64,000 bases of DNA from JAHEZL01 sp964406465 (GTDB lineage Bacteria > Bacteroidota > Bacteroidia > Flavobacteriales_C > GCA-002722245), in assembly GCA_964406465.1 (NCBI GenBank), contig CAYORT010000013.1, forward strand, positions 14,712 through 78,711. Reading direction: 5' to 3'. A program made the position numbers and the translations under genes. Shown here piece by piece: positions 8,702-17,922 of the stretch. How positions within the stretch are numbered: position 1 is the stretch's first letter; every line of letters begins with the position of its first letter. Below the pieces are notes generated by a model. The model had not been told where the DNA came from. It saw only the letters and a list, made by a program, of their open reading frames with translations, and searched no databases.

Positions 8702-9760
8702 ATGTTGAAAGATTTTTACAAAGGAAAAAAAGTATTGCTCACTGGCGATACCGGTTTTAAAGGATCTTGGCTGGCTATATGGTTGGTAAATTTAGGCGCC
8801 GAAGTTTATGGATACGCGCTTGCTCCCGATAGCGCTGAAGGAAATTATTCTGCTTGTAAAGTCGATAAAATGATTCACCATATCGATGGTGACATCAGAG
8901 ATGGGCAGAAACTAAAAGACTTTTTCAATAAAGTAAATCCAGATATTGCTTTTCACCTTGCAGCTCAACCTCTAGTAATAGATTCTTACAAAGACCCTGT
9001 TTACAATTTCGATGTAAATGTGATGGGTACGGTTCATTTCCTTGAAGCATTGAGAACTTCTACCAACACCAAATCGGCTGTTGTGATTACTACCGACAAA
9101 TGCTATAAGAACAATGAATGGATTTGGGGATACAAAGAAAGCGACCACCTAGGGGGTAAAGATCCTTACAGTGCCTCTAAAGCTTGCGCAGAACTGGTAA
9201 CCGATTCATACATCAACTCCTTTTTTAAAAACAGCCATTGCTCAATAGCAACTGTTAGAGCTGGTAATGTTATAGGCGGTGGCGACTGGGCAGCAAACAG
9301 AATTATTCCCGATTATTTTAGAGCTTACCAAAACAATAGCGACTTAAGTTTAAGAAATCCTCAATCTGTTCGACCATGGCAACATGTGCTTGAACCTCTT
9401 TTTGGTTACCTTCAACTGGGTAGTGTTTTGTACAGCGACAATAGCTTTTCTGGGGCGTGGAATTTCGGACCGATGGACTCTAACCACGTTTCGGTGGAAG
9501 TGCTCATCAAAACTTTACAGTCAATTACAAACAAAGTAAACTTCTCTTTCGTTGAGCAAAAAGAGAAACTGCACGAAGCTACCCTACTTAAGTTAGATAT
9601 CAATAAAGCGCAACACTACTTAAACTGGTATCCAAAACTTAATCTTCAAGATATGCTAAGCTACACCGCTAATGGTTACCTGGCTCAAATCAATCAACAA
9701 GATTTATTGGAAAACAGATTGAAACAAATTAACGACTACTCGAAATTACAAGAACTATAA
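8702..9760 (+). CDS. rfbG: CDP-glucose 4,6-dehydratase
   Basis: A 352-residue extended SDR enzyme that turns CDP-glucose into CDP-4-keto-6-deoxyglucose. The NAD-binding loop reads LLTGDTGFKGSWLAIWL, as is typical of RfbG, followed by HLAAQPLVIDSYKDP. The catalytic Tyr and Lys lie in DPYSASKACAELV. DKCYKNNEWIWGY and RPWQHVLEPL are further family marks. It starts 8 bases after the broken rfbF and ends 9 bases before rfbH. Confidence 0.95.
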   Translation: MLKDFYKGKKVLLTGDTGFKGSWLAIWLVNLGAEVYGYALAPDSAEGNYSACKVDKMIHHIDGDIRDGQKLKDFFNKVNPDIAFHLAAQPLVIDSYKDPVYNFDVNVMGTVHFLEALRTSTNTKSAVVITTDKCYKNNEWIWGYKESDHLGGKDPYSASKACAELVTDSYINSFFKNSHCSIATVRAGNVIGGGDWAANRIIPDYFRAYQNNSDLSLRNPQSVRPWQHVLEPLFGYLQLGSVLYSDNSFSGAWNFGPMDSNHVSVEVLIKTLQSITNKVNFSFVEQKEKLHEATLLKLDINKAQHYLNWYPKLNLQDMLSYTANGYLAQINQQDLLENRLKQINDYSKLQEL

Positions 9761-9769
9761 TACTATACA

Positions 9770-11077
9770 ATGAGCGAAGCAGAATCAATTAAAAACGAAA
9801 TATTTTCTCTAGTTGAGAAATACACTAAGTTGGCACATGCAGAAAAGAAATTTATTCCCGGACAATCTGCTGTTCCGGTGAGTGGAAAGGTTTTCGACCA
9901 TAAAGAATTACAATATGTTGTTGACTCGACCTTAGACGGATGGTTCACCACCGGTAGATTCAATACCACATTCGAGAAAAAATTAGCTGCCTATATTGGC
10001 GTTAATAAAGTACTTACAGTGAACTCTGGTTCATCGGCAAACTTGTTGGCTGTTTCCGCTCTTTCCGATTCATCTTGGGGAGCTAAAGCAATTCAACCGG
10101 GTGATGAATTTATTACTACTCCGGTTTCCTTTCCTACTACTATCAACCCTTTCTTATTATATGGATTAAAACCTGTTTTTGTAGACTGCGAATTGCAAAC
10201 TTACAACATCAATGTTGATTTGATTGAAAGCGCTATCACGCCAAAAACGAAAGCAATTATGGTGGCACACACCATGGGTAACCCATACGAAGTAGATAGA
10301 ATTGTTGCTATTGCTAAAAAACACAACCTGTGGGTTATTGAAGATTGTTGCGATGCTTTGGGCGGCACTTACCAAGGTAAACACGTTGGAACTTTTGGTG
10401 ACATTGGTACCTTAAGCTTCTACCCTGCTCACCACGTTACTATGGGTGAAGGCGGAGCAGTATTTACATCGAACAGCAAAATGGCTAAAATTTTAGAGTC
10501 ATTTAGAGACTGGGGAAGAGACTGCTGGTGCGAAACTGGTAAAGATGACACCTGCGGAAAACGTTTCAAATGGCAATTGGGTCAGTTGCCTCAAGGATAC
10601 GACCACAAATACACTTACTCTCGTTTAGGATATAACCTTAAGATTACTGATATGCAAGCGGCACTCGGACTTGCACAATTGGAAAAACTAGATGAGTTTG
10701 TTGCAAAAAGAAGACATAATTTCGACCGACTTAAAAAAGGATTGAGTGACTTATCTGATAAACTATTGTTGCCAGAAGCTACTGTCGATTCCAATCCTTC
10801 TTGGTTTGGTTTCTTGATTACCATTCAGCCTAAAGCAGGTAAAACCAGAGAAGAAGTGATTGCTTTCTTAACCGAAAACAAAATCGCTACCCGACTTTTG
10901 TTTGCCGGTGATATTAGAAAACAACCTTATTTCAAGAATATTCAATACACTGAAATTGGTACTTTTGAAAATGCAGAACGCGTGTTGCACGATACCTTCT
11001 GGATTGGCGTTACACCAATGCTAACTGATGAAATGGTAGATTATATGATTAACAAAATGCACGAATTATTTCAATAA
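9770..11077 (+). CDS. rfbH: CDP-4-keto-6-deoxyglucose 3-dehydrase (E1)
   Basis: 435 residues of the DegT/DnrJ/EryC1 aminotransferase fold. In RfbH/AscC enzymes the PLP Lys is replaced by His, and here the site reads SFYPAHHVTMGEGG, so a dehydrase and not an aminotransferase is expected. A cluster of Cys follows in RDWGRDCWCETGKDDTCGK, fitting the [2Fe-2S] site of the family, then the mark LGYNLKITDMQAALG. The enzyme removes the C3 hydroxyl and needs electrons from a reductase (RfbI/AscD, E3). No such FAD/[2Fe-2S] reductase is present in the window. It lies 2 bases before the next gene. Confidence 0.95.
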   Translation: MSEAESIKNEIFSLVEKYTKLAHAEKKFIPGQSAVPVSGKVFDHKELQYVVDSTLDGWFTTGRFNTTFEKKLAAYIGVNKVLTVNSGSSANLLAVSALSDSSWGAKAIQPGDEFITTPVSFPTTINPFLLYGLKPVFVDCELQTYNINVDLIESAITPKTKAIMVAHTMGNPYEVDRIVAIAKKHNLWVIEDCCDALGGTYQGKHVGTFGDIGTLSFYPAHHVTMGEGGAVFTSNSKMAKILESFRDWGRDCWCETGKDDTCGKRFKWQLGQLPQGYDHKYTYSRLGYNLKITDMQAALGLAQLEKLDEFVAKRRHNFDRLKKGLSDLSDKLLLPEATVDSNPSWFGFLITIQPKAGKTREEVIAFLTENKIATRLLFAGDIRKQPYFKNIQYTEIGTFENAERVLHDTFWIGVTPMLTDEMVDYMINKMHELFQ

Positions 11078-11079
11078 AG

Positions 11080-12129
11080 ATGAATCCTATTCTTGCTGAA
11101 GATGTTCAATACATCGCTAATCAATTAAAAGCTGAAACTGAAATTCTAAAGAATACATCAATTTTCATAACTGGCGCAACAGGCTACTTTGGTAAAAATA
11201 TCTTAGAGGCTGTTGTGTACTTAAACGATGCACAAAAGCTAAACATCAAGCTTTATGTACTTACCAGAAATAAGAAAAGATTTCTTGACCAATATCCACG
11301 ATTTAATCATCCTAATTTTGAATACATCGAAAGCGATGTTGCCGAATTTGTTTTTCCTAATGTTGCACTCGACTGCATCATTCACGGTGCAGCCGAGGTC
11401 GCTAAACTGGACAAAACAGATGATTTGGAAGTTTTAGAAAAAGGCTATTTCGGAACAAAAAAATTGCTTGAACTGGCTAAAGAAAAGAAAGTAAAAGGTT
11501 TTCTTTTCATGAGTTCGGGCGCTACTTACGGCAATCAACCTTATGATTTACCTGCCATTCCAGAATCTTATGGTGGCGCTCCCGACATCTCAAAACTGAA
11601 TGCTAGCTACGGCGAAGGAAAGAGATTGGGTGAATATCTTTGTCAGTACTACTGTCAGAAATTTGGCGTGCCTGTAAAAATTGCCAGATGCTTCGCCTTC
11701 GTTGGTCCGTACATGCCTCTCGATGCACAATTCGCCTTTGGTAATTTCATTCAAAATGCATTGAACAATGAAACCATTTCTATGCAAAGTGATGGTTCTT
11801 CATTGAGAACTTTTTTATACACCTCGGACTTAGTATGCTGGTTTTTCAAGCTATTGCTCAATGGAAAAAGTGGCGTACCATATAATGTTGGCGGAGCCAC
11901 AGAAGAAATTTCAATATTAGAAGTTGCGCAATACGTTTCTAAAGCCTTCGACAATAAAATAAAAATTGAGGTTCTTCAAAAAGAAAAATCAAAAAACAGA
12001 GGCCGCTACATCTGCGATGTTTCTGCCATCCTTAAAGATCTTAATATCACAACCTTTGTAAGCTTAGAAGAAGCTTTAGACAGAACTGTGAAATATTATA
12101 AATTTGAATTTGCCAATCAACAGAAATAA
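11080..12129 (+). CDS. Extended SDR, probable CDP-3,6-dideoxyhexose 4-reductase or epimerase
   Basis: 349 residues with an N-terminal Rossmann loop IFITGATGYFGKNIL (about residues 28-42), the acidic second-strand region, and a catalytic SSGATYG ... SYGEGKRLGEYL (Y-x3-K). RTFLYTSDL and YNVGGATEE are typical of sugar-nucleotide epimerases and dehydratases. Directly after rfbH, the expected step is reduction or epimerisation of the 4-keto-3,6-dideoxy sugar, as done by RfbJ (abequose) or RfbS (paratose) in enteric bacteria. It is longer than those (about 280-300 residues), with an extra N-terminal helix of about 25 residues, so the exact product (paratose, abequose, other) cannot be told. Confidence 0.75.
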   Translation: MNPILAEDVQYIANQLKAETEILKNTSIFITGATGYFGKNILEAVVYLNDAQKLNIKLYVLTRNKKRFLDQYPRFNHPNFEYIESDVAEFVFPNVALDCIIHGAAEVAKLDKTDDLEVLEKGYFGTKKLLELAKEKKVKGFLFMSSGATYGNQPYDLPAIPESYGGAPDISKLNASYGEGKRLGEYLCQYYCQKFGVPVKIARCFAFVGPYMPLDAQFAFGNFIQNALNNETISMQSDGSSLRTFLYTSDLVCWFFKLLLNGKSGVPYNVGGATEEISILEVAQYVSKAFDNKIKIEVLQKEKSKNRGRYICDVSAILKDLNITTFVSLEEALDRTVKYYKFEFANQQK

Positions 12130-12134
12130 AAATC

Positions 12135-13073
12135 ATGAGCAAAAAACTAATTAGTATTGTTACTCCTTGCTACAATGAAGAAGCAAATGTTACCGAAGTT
12201 TGGTCGCAGGTAAAATTGCAGTTGGAGAAATTTCCACAATACGATTACGAGCACATCTTTATCGACAATTGCTCGAAAGACAAAACTCTTGATATCTTAA
12301 AAGCTATAGCTGCTACCGATAAAAACGTTAAGATAATTGCAAATGCAAGAAATTTCGGACAAGTTAAATCTCCATACCATGGTTTGATGCAAGCCTCGGG
12401 AGATGCCGTAATTTTATTGGTAGGCGACTTACAAGACCCTCCTTCCTTAATGGTTGACTTTATTCAAAAATGGGAGAGCGGTTTTAAAATCGTTGTTGGT
12501 GTTAAAGGAGAAACTGAGGAAGGCGGCATTATGTATTACGCTAGAAAAGCCTATTACAGAATGATTCACAAACTGAGTGATGAGGTTGAGTTAATTAACA
12601 ATTACACAGGTTTCGGATTGTACGATAGAGAGGTGATGAACATATTAAAAGACATGAAAGATCCATACCCTTACATGAGAGGTATGATTCCTGAAATTGG
12701 CTTTGAAATAGCAAAACTCCCTTACATGCAACCGCTTAGAAAAGGAGGAATAACAAGCAATAACTTCTATCGCTACTACGACTATGCAATGCTTGGCATA
12801 ACCAGTCACACTAAAAAACCATTGCGTTACGCTACCATTGGTGGCTTTATCTTATCAATATTATCGTTTCTTGTGGCCCTTAGCTATTTCGTTTTCAAAT
12901 TGATTTTTTGGAATCAATTTTCGGCGGGAACAGCGCCGGTAGTAATCGGACTCTTCTTCATGTTTTCTGTGCAATTGTTCTTTATGGGATTGCTTGGTGA
13001 ATACATCTTATCTATTCACACGCGCATCATGAACAGACCTATGGTTATCGAAAAAGAAAGAATTAATTTTTAA
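12135..13073 (+). CDS. GT2 glycosyltransferase of the polyprenyl-phosphate sugar transferase type
   Basis: 312 residues: an N-terminal GT-A domain (SIVTPCYNEEANV, then the first Asp pair in IFIDNCSKDKT, and DLQDPP as the metal site) and two transmembrane helices near residues 235-255 and 270-292. This layout is that of DPM1/GtrB/ArnC-like enzymes, which load a sugar from a nucleotide onto undecaprenyl phosphate on the inner face of the membrane. In this operon it may load the dideoxy sugar for a GT-C enzyme; that is inference. It starts 5 bases after the SDR gene. Confidence 0.85.
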   Translation: MSKKLISIVTPCYNEEANVTEVWSQVKLQLEKFPQYDYEHIFIDNCSKDKTLDILKAIAATDKNVKIIANARNFGQVKSPYHGLMQASGDAVILLVGDLQDPPSLMVDFIQKWESGFKIVVGVKGETEEGGIMYYARKAYYRMIHKLSDEVELINNYTGFGLYDREVMNILKDMKDPYPYMRGMIPEIGFEIAKLPYMQPLRKGGITSNNFYRYYDYAMLGITSHTKKPLRYATIGGFILSILSFLVALSYFVFKLIFWNQFSAGTAPVVIGLFFMFSVQLFFMGLLGEYILSIHTRIMNRPMVIEKERINF

Positions 13074-13083
13074 GATTTACCAA

Positions 13084-14016
13084 ATGAACATCGACTCAAA
13101 AGAACTGTCTTTTTTTAATGATAAAACTGTTTTAATTACTGGTGCTGGCGGTATGCTTGGGCGTGCTTTTACCCTCTTATTAAAACAACACGCCCCAAAC
13201 TGCAACTTAATTTCTTTGGCGAAACAAGAACTTGATGTTACCAATGAAAAAGCTGTTGCTGCCTTAGGTGCACAGCATTCCTTTGATGTGATCATACATT
13301 GTGCGGCAAACGTAAATGCCGATTATTGTGAACAACACGAGCAAGAATGTTTTGATGTACAAGTTACCGGAACTAAAAATGTGATGAATTTAGCCATTGC
13401 TTCAAACGCTAAATTTTTATACCCTCAATCGTTTTTAATTTACGGTGAGAATGAAGGCATCGTTGATGAATCTACAGTACCTTCTCCCCTTTCTATATAT
13501 GGAAAATGTAAATTTGAGGCAGAAAAACTTTTGCTAAACAATCATCAAAACACAATCGTTGTTAGAATGGGTGGATTTTTTGGTGGTGAGGAAAAAGACA
13601 AAAATTTCGTTGGAAAATTCATTCCACATATCGCAGGATTAATAAAAAAAGGTCAGCTTCAATAAGAGATTGGTCACCGCGTTTGGCAACCAACTTACAC
13701 TTTAGATTTAGCTTACAATAGTTTAGTGTTGATAGCTAGAAACAAAAGTGGAATTTACAATATGGCAGCACACGGGCATGCATCTTTCTATGAGTTAGCA
13801 AAGGAAGTAACCCAATGCTTAAATGTTGATTCTAAAATCGAGATAGTGCCTGCCGACGGAGATGCCATCAACAAAAGAGATATTGCTACTCGTCCGAGCA
13901 AATTGGTAATGCAAAACAAAAGATTACAAAGTGAAAACCTCGATTTTCAGCGTGGCTGGAAAGAAAGTCTTCACGAATATTTAAATAACCCTTACTTCAA
14001 AAACTTATTTTCATGA
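13084..14016 (+). pseudogene. RmlD-like sugar-nucleotide reductase, interrupted by in-frame TAA
   Basis: SDR of the RmlD_sub_bind type: NAD loop LITGAGGMLGRAF, ELDVTNEKAV, HCAANVNADYCE, catalytic Tyr/Lys in SIYGKCKFEAEKLL. Codon 194 is TAA (13663-13665) after KKGQLQ. The same frame then continues with EIGHRVWQPTYTLDLA, which is just what the family shows at this point, to the stop at 14014-14016. The restored length is 310 codons, normal for RmlD. One base change (AAA or GAA to TAA) would explain it. The likely role was reduction of a 4-keto-6-deoxy nucleotide sugar. The downstream gene overlaps its end by 4 bases (ATGA). Confidence 0.82.
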
Positions 14017-15059
14017 GCAATAAATTATTAAGTGCATATTCATCTCCACTGGCTGGAAATTTTAAAAACAGAGTGGTGATGAGCGCGATGACTCGCGGTT
14101 TTGCCGATAAAAATCATTGTGCAACCGACCTTATTCGCGACTATTACGCTAGAAGAGCGCAAGACGGAGTTGCTTTTATTTTAACGGAAGGCATGGTTAT
14201 TCACCCATCAGCCGACGGGTACAACAACGTTCCTCACATTTGCACTGATGCTCAGGCTGAAAGCTGGAAACCAGTTACTGATGCAGTTCACGCAGCTGGG
14301 TCGAAAATTTTTTCTCAGCTATGGCATTGCGGTAGAATTTCGCATGAAGATTATACAGGAGGTATTGCTCCAGTTAGCGCATCTAGCATTCAAGCAGAAG
14401 GTATCAATCGTCAGAACAACAAACCTTACGCTGTGCCTCATGCCTTAACTACTGAAGAAATTAAAGAAGTTTACAAGCAATACATGGTAGCCGCAGAGAT
14501 GGCTTTTAAAGCCGGATTCGATGGCGTGCAATTGCACTTAGGGCATGGTTATTTAGCCGATTCATTTTTCGACACCAGAGTAAACAACAGAACAGATGAA
14601 TATGGTGGAAGCATCGAAAATCGCTGTCGTTTTGCTGTGGAATTAACACAAATGATGTTACAAAAATATGGCGCAGAAAAAGTAATGGTGCGTATTTCTC
14701 CTTCAAGAGAAATGAACAACGAAAACTTTGATTGGCCTAATTTGCAAGAGATGATCGACTACCTAATTCCTACATTTGATAAAATGGGATTGAGATTGTT
14801 AGACGTAAGCTGTGCGCGTGCCGACTACTACAAAACATCTGGTAGAGTAATACGCTTGGTTCGTCCGCTTTGGTCTCATTTTCTAATGGGCGGAGCATCA
14901 CTTAGCGCCGAACAAGCAGAGAAAGAGATTGAAGATGGTTACTTAAACATGGTGACTTGGGGCCGTCAAATATTAGCCAATCCCGATTTCGTGAGCAAGC
15001 TAAAAAATAATCAAGAATTAACACCTTTAACGCCAGATCTTCTTTCAAAATTGGTTTAA
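14013..15059 (+). CDS. Old Yellow Enzyme family FMN oxidoreductase
   Basis: 348 residues forming the FMN-binding TIM barrel of OYE/NADH:flavin oxidoreductases. Seen: VVMSAMTRGFADK with the Thr that tunes the flavin, GVAFILTEGMVIHPSADGY, FSQLWHCGRISH, the active-site pair HLGHGYLADSFF (His and His, as in the YqjM branch), and NRTDEYGGSIENRCRF. These enzymes reduce activated C=C bonds using NAD(P)H. Such a gene is not a standard part of a nucleotide-sugar operon, yet its ATG overlaps the stop of the RmlD-like gene, so it is translated in the same unit. The substrate is unknown. See the finding on RfbH electron supply. Confidence 0.9.
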   Translation: MSNKLLSAYSSPLAGNFKNRVVMSAMTRGFADKNHCATDLIRDYYARRAQDGVAFILTEGMVIHPSADGYNNVPHICTDAQAESWKPVTDAVHAAGSKIFSQLWHCGRISHEDYTGGIAPVSASSIQAEGINRQNNKPYAVPHALTTEEIKEVYKQYMVAAEMAFKAGFDGVQLHLGHGYLADSFFDTRVNNRTDEYGGSIENRCRFAVELTQMMLQKYGAEKVMVRISPSREMNNENFDWPNLQEMIDYLIPTFDKMGLRLLDVSCARADYYKTSGRVIRLVRPLWSHFLMGGASLSAEQAEKEIEDGYLNMVTWGRQILANPDFVSKLKNNQELTPLTPDLLSKLV

Positions 15060-15081
15060 GATTTAAGCAATACAGTATAAC

Positions 15082-16047
15082 ATGAGCAAATTATTTAAAA
15101 TTGAAAATAGAATACTTCTACTGTTGTTTTCTATTGCAATGATCATCAGTTTAAATTTTATTGTATTCATTTATCCTGTGCATCACGAACTAATAAAATC
15201 TACCCACTCAGGCATAATTAACAACACCATATTGGCGCCCTTGCGTCACCGTTTGCTTTTTACATGGGTAAACGAATGGATGATAAGACTATATGAAATG
15301 GTGTTGGGAGTAAAACATTCTTACTTCTTTACCTTCACCGTGTTAATGATCACCAGCTATTTCATGTCTTTTGTAGGTTGCTTTAAATTATTCAATCTTT
15401 TCCACAACAAAAGAAACAGTTTAATACTTTGCTTGCTTTTTGGTTTTTCACTTATAGTGGGACATTTCTACCATTATGCCGCACCTTGGAGTATTATTGA
15501 GCCTGTTCTATTTTGCTGGGGATTTATTTTCGCTTACCAAAACAAGAAAGTACAATTTCTATTCATCTTAGTTCTTTCTATGTTGAATAGAGAAACAGGA
15601 ATATTTTTGGCGGCAGCACCCTTCTTTGCCAAACACAATATCTTTGATATCCTTAAAAAACCAAAAGAAGTTTTCACTTCCTATTATGAAATATTGTGCA
15701 TGATCATTGGTTTAGCTTTGTTTACAGCTATTAAAAAAATAACAGGTGAAACTCCGCCAGAAATGACTCTTGGACAAATTGCTGCGCAAAATTTCACCAT
15801 CTTTAAATTGATTTTAGCCGCGGTGCTTTATGCTCTTTACTTTCACGTTTATCTTTTAATTGATTTTAAATACAAGGAGCTTCCTCAATTTCTCAAAAAT
15901 CAATTGCCTGTTTTGTTGGTTTCTTGCGTTACCTTTATTGTTTTTGGTATCTGGATAGAAATTAGAATGATCAACGGTTTGCTTCCTCTTTACCTCTGCA
16001 TTGTTGGCTTCTCTCTTAACAAATTTAAAGACTTGTTGGCCGATTAA
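15082..16047 (+). CDS. Polytopic membrane protein of unknown function
   Basis: 321 residues with about eight or nine hydrophobic helices, starting with a short cytoplasmic tail (MSKLFKIENR) and a helix at about residues 10-32. A periplasmic loop follows with PLRHRLLFTW, and a LNRETG motif lies near residue 167. Arg/Glu motifs of this sort appear in GT-C type transferases and EpsG-like polymerases, but I cannot assign a family. It is the last gene of the rfb operon (22 bases after the OYE gene), so a role in glycan transfer or polymerisation is plausible by position only. Confidence 0.6.
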   Translation: MSKLFKIENRILLLLFSIAMIISLNFIVFIYPVHHELIKSTHSGIINNTILAPLRHRLLFTWVNEWMIRLYEMVLGVKHSYFFTFTVLMITSYFMSFVGCFKLFNLFHNKRNSLILCLLFGFSLIVGHFYHYAAPWSIIEPVLFCWGFIFAYQNKKVQFLFILVLSMLNRETGIFLAAAPFFAKHNIFDILKKPKEVFTSYYEILCMIIGLALFTAIKKITGETPPEMTLGQIAAQNFTIFKLILAAVLYALYFHVYLLIDFKYKELPQFLKNQLPVLLVSCVTFIVFGIWIEIRMINGLLPLYLCIVGFSLNKFKDLLAD

Positions 16048-16103
16048 GTCTTGAAAAGCCAAACAAATTAACAGATTCATGACATTTTAAACTTCATTTG
16101 AAA

Positions 16104-16111
16104 TATCTTTG
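16104..16111 (+). promoter_or_regulatory. -7 box of the ABC exporter gene
   Basis: TATCTTTG is an exact TAnnTTTG box ending 5 bases before the ATG at 16117, so the message would have almost no leader. No clear -33 TTTG lies at 19-21 bases. Confidence 0.5.
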
Positions 16112-16116
16112 CGCTC

Positions 16117-17922
16117 ATGGCGCGAGAAAAAAGAGTAAAAGTTGATTTAAAAAAAGCAAAGAGTTTTCTCTCTTTTATAAAACCGTATTATCCTTACTAC
16201 GCTCTTGGTTTTGTATTCTTAGTGGGTACCTCACTTATTTCTGTAGCCATGCCAATGCTTATTGCAAAACTCTTGGGTAGTGATTATTCCAGCAACATTC
16301 CTTTCGAATTTGAATTAGGCGCCACCGATAATGTTTACGGTGTGCTCATCACTCTTGCCATTTTAATGCCGGCCTTAGCTATTTTTTCTTTCTTTAGAGT
16401 GTACCTATTTAGCTTGGTAACTCAAGGTACGCTGCGCGATTTGCGTTTGGCTGCTTTTACTCATTTGGTGAGCTCACCCATCTCCTTTTTCGACAAGAAC
16501 AAAGTAGGTGAATTGACTTCACGCATCGCTACCGACACCAACATGATTGAAGAAACACTTACCACCAGTATCGCCGAATTCATTCGTCAGTTGATAGTTG
16601 TCTCCTTTAGCGTTGTCATCATCTTTATATACAGCACAAAGCTGGCTTTAATCATGCTTTCCGTAATTCCTGTGGTGGCTATCGTGGCTATGATCTTTGG
16701 AAAGTATATCAAACGACTTTCTAGAAACGCCCAAGATGAAGCAGCTAAATCTAATTCTGTTGTAGAAGAAGCATTGATGGGTATTAAAAACTTAAAGGCA
16801 TACACCAATGAATTCTTCGAAATCAATTCATACAGAAAGACGGTGGATGAAATTAAAAAACTATCGATGAAATCGGCATTGTGGCGCGGATTATTCATCG
16901 CCTTTATCATGGTGGTGATGTTTGGAGCAATTGTCTTTATCATGTGGCAAGGAATTGAATTGGTTAAACTTGGAGAAGCCAATGGTGGTATCTCCCAAAG
17001 TAATTTCTTTCAGTTCTTGTTTTTAACTGTAATGCTTGGAACATCTATTGGTTCAATTCCCGACCTCTACTCAAAAATTCAAAAGTCACTGGGCGCTACA
17101 GAAAATTTAATGAAGCTTATGCAAGAAACTCTTGAACCTGTTTCTACCAATAAGACTGTTGTGGCTCAGCAAACTTTAAAAGGCGATATTGAACTAAAAA
17201 ATGTTTCTTTCCACTACGAAACCCGTCAAAATGTTCAGGTTTTAAACAACATTAGTTTACGCATCAATCAAGGAGAAACAGTCGCCATTGTTGGTTCATC
17301 TGGATCTGGAAAATCAACGCTTGCCTCTCTCCTGCTTGGATTTTATGAGGTTACTGCTGGAAGTATTTTATTCGATGGCAAAAACAAACTTGATTATGAT
17401 TTAAGTGAGCTAAGAAGCAATATCGCTTACGTACCTCAAGAAGTTATTTTGTTTGGCGGAACCATCGAGGAAAACATTCGCTACGGTAAACCTACTGCAA
17501 CTGAATCTGAAGTTATTGAAGCAGCAAAGAAAGCGAATGCTCATAATTTTATTGAAGGTTTTCCCGAAGGATACAGCACTATGGTTGGTGATAGAGGAAT
17601 TCAACTTTCAGGCGGACAAAAACAAAGAATAGCCATTGCACGTGCTGTGCTAAAAAATCCATCTATTTTAATTTTAGATGAAGCCACCAGTGCCCTAGAT
17701 TCTGAGTCGGAACATCTGGTGCAAGAAGCATTAGATAATTTAATGAAGAATAGAACTTCTGTGGTGATTGCGCACCGATTATCTACCATTAAAAATGCAA
17801 ACCAAATTTTGGTTTTACAAAATGGGGAAATCGTTGAAAAAGGAAATCATTTAGAATTGTCTCAAAAAGAAAATGGAGTGTATAGAAGATTAAGCGAGAT
17901 GCAATTTACTCTTCAAGCTTAG
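16117..17922 (+). CDS. MsbA-like ABC exporter (fused membrane and ATPase half-transporter)
   Basis: 601 residues. Six membrane helices lie in residues about 20-320, followed by a nucleotide-binding domain with Walker A GSSGSGKST, Q-loop AYVPQEVILFGG, signature LSGGQKQRIAIARA, Walker B ILILDEATSALDSE and the switch His in VIAHRLST. It would work as a homodimer in the inner membrane, by family exporting lipids, lipid-linked sugars or drugs. The position after a glycan operon suggests lipid or LPS export, but it has its own promoter. Its stop overlaps the stop of the convergent GT-C gene by 4 bases. Confidence 0.92.
   Translation: MAREKRVKVDLKKAKSFLSFIKPYYPYYALGFVFLVGTSLISVAMPMLIAKLLGSDYSSNIPFEFELGATDNVYGVLITLAILMPALAIFSFFRVYLFSLVTQGTLRDLRLAAFTHLVSSPISFFDKNKVGELTSRIATDTNMIEETLTTSIAEFIRQLIVVSFSVVIIFIYSTKLALIMLSVIPVVAIVAMIFGKYIKRLSRNAQDEAAKSNSVVEEALMGIKNLKAYTNEFFEINSYRKTVDEIKKLSMKSALWRGLFIAFIMVVMFGAIVFIMWQGIELVKLGEANGGISQSNFFQFLFLTVMLGTSIGSIPDLYSKIQKSLGATENLMKLMQETLEPVSTNKTVVAQQTLKGDIELKNVSFHYETRQNVQVLNNISLRINQGETVAIVGSSGSGKSTLASLLLGFYEVTAGSILFDGKNKLDYDLSELRSNIAYVPQEVILFGGTIEENIRYGKPTATESEVIEAAKKANAHNFIEGFPEGYSTMVGDRGIQLSGGQKQRIAIARAVLKNPSILILDEATSALDSESEHLVQEALDNLMKNRTSVVIAHRLSTIKNANQILVLQNGEIVEKGNHLELSQKENGVYRRLSEMQFTLQA

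Noticed and set aside
9770..11077. rfbH as a sugar aminotransferase
   Set aside because: The PLP Lys is replaced by His and a Cys cluster for an iron-sulfur centre is present, both features of the 3-dehydrase.
3869..13665. Recoding of stop codons (selenocysteine or stop reassignment)
   Set aside because: All three stop types are involved, all three also end normal genes in the window, and I see no conserved hairpin after the TGA. Simple mutation or sequence error is simpler.
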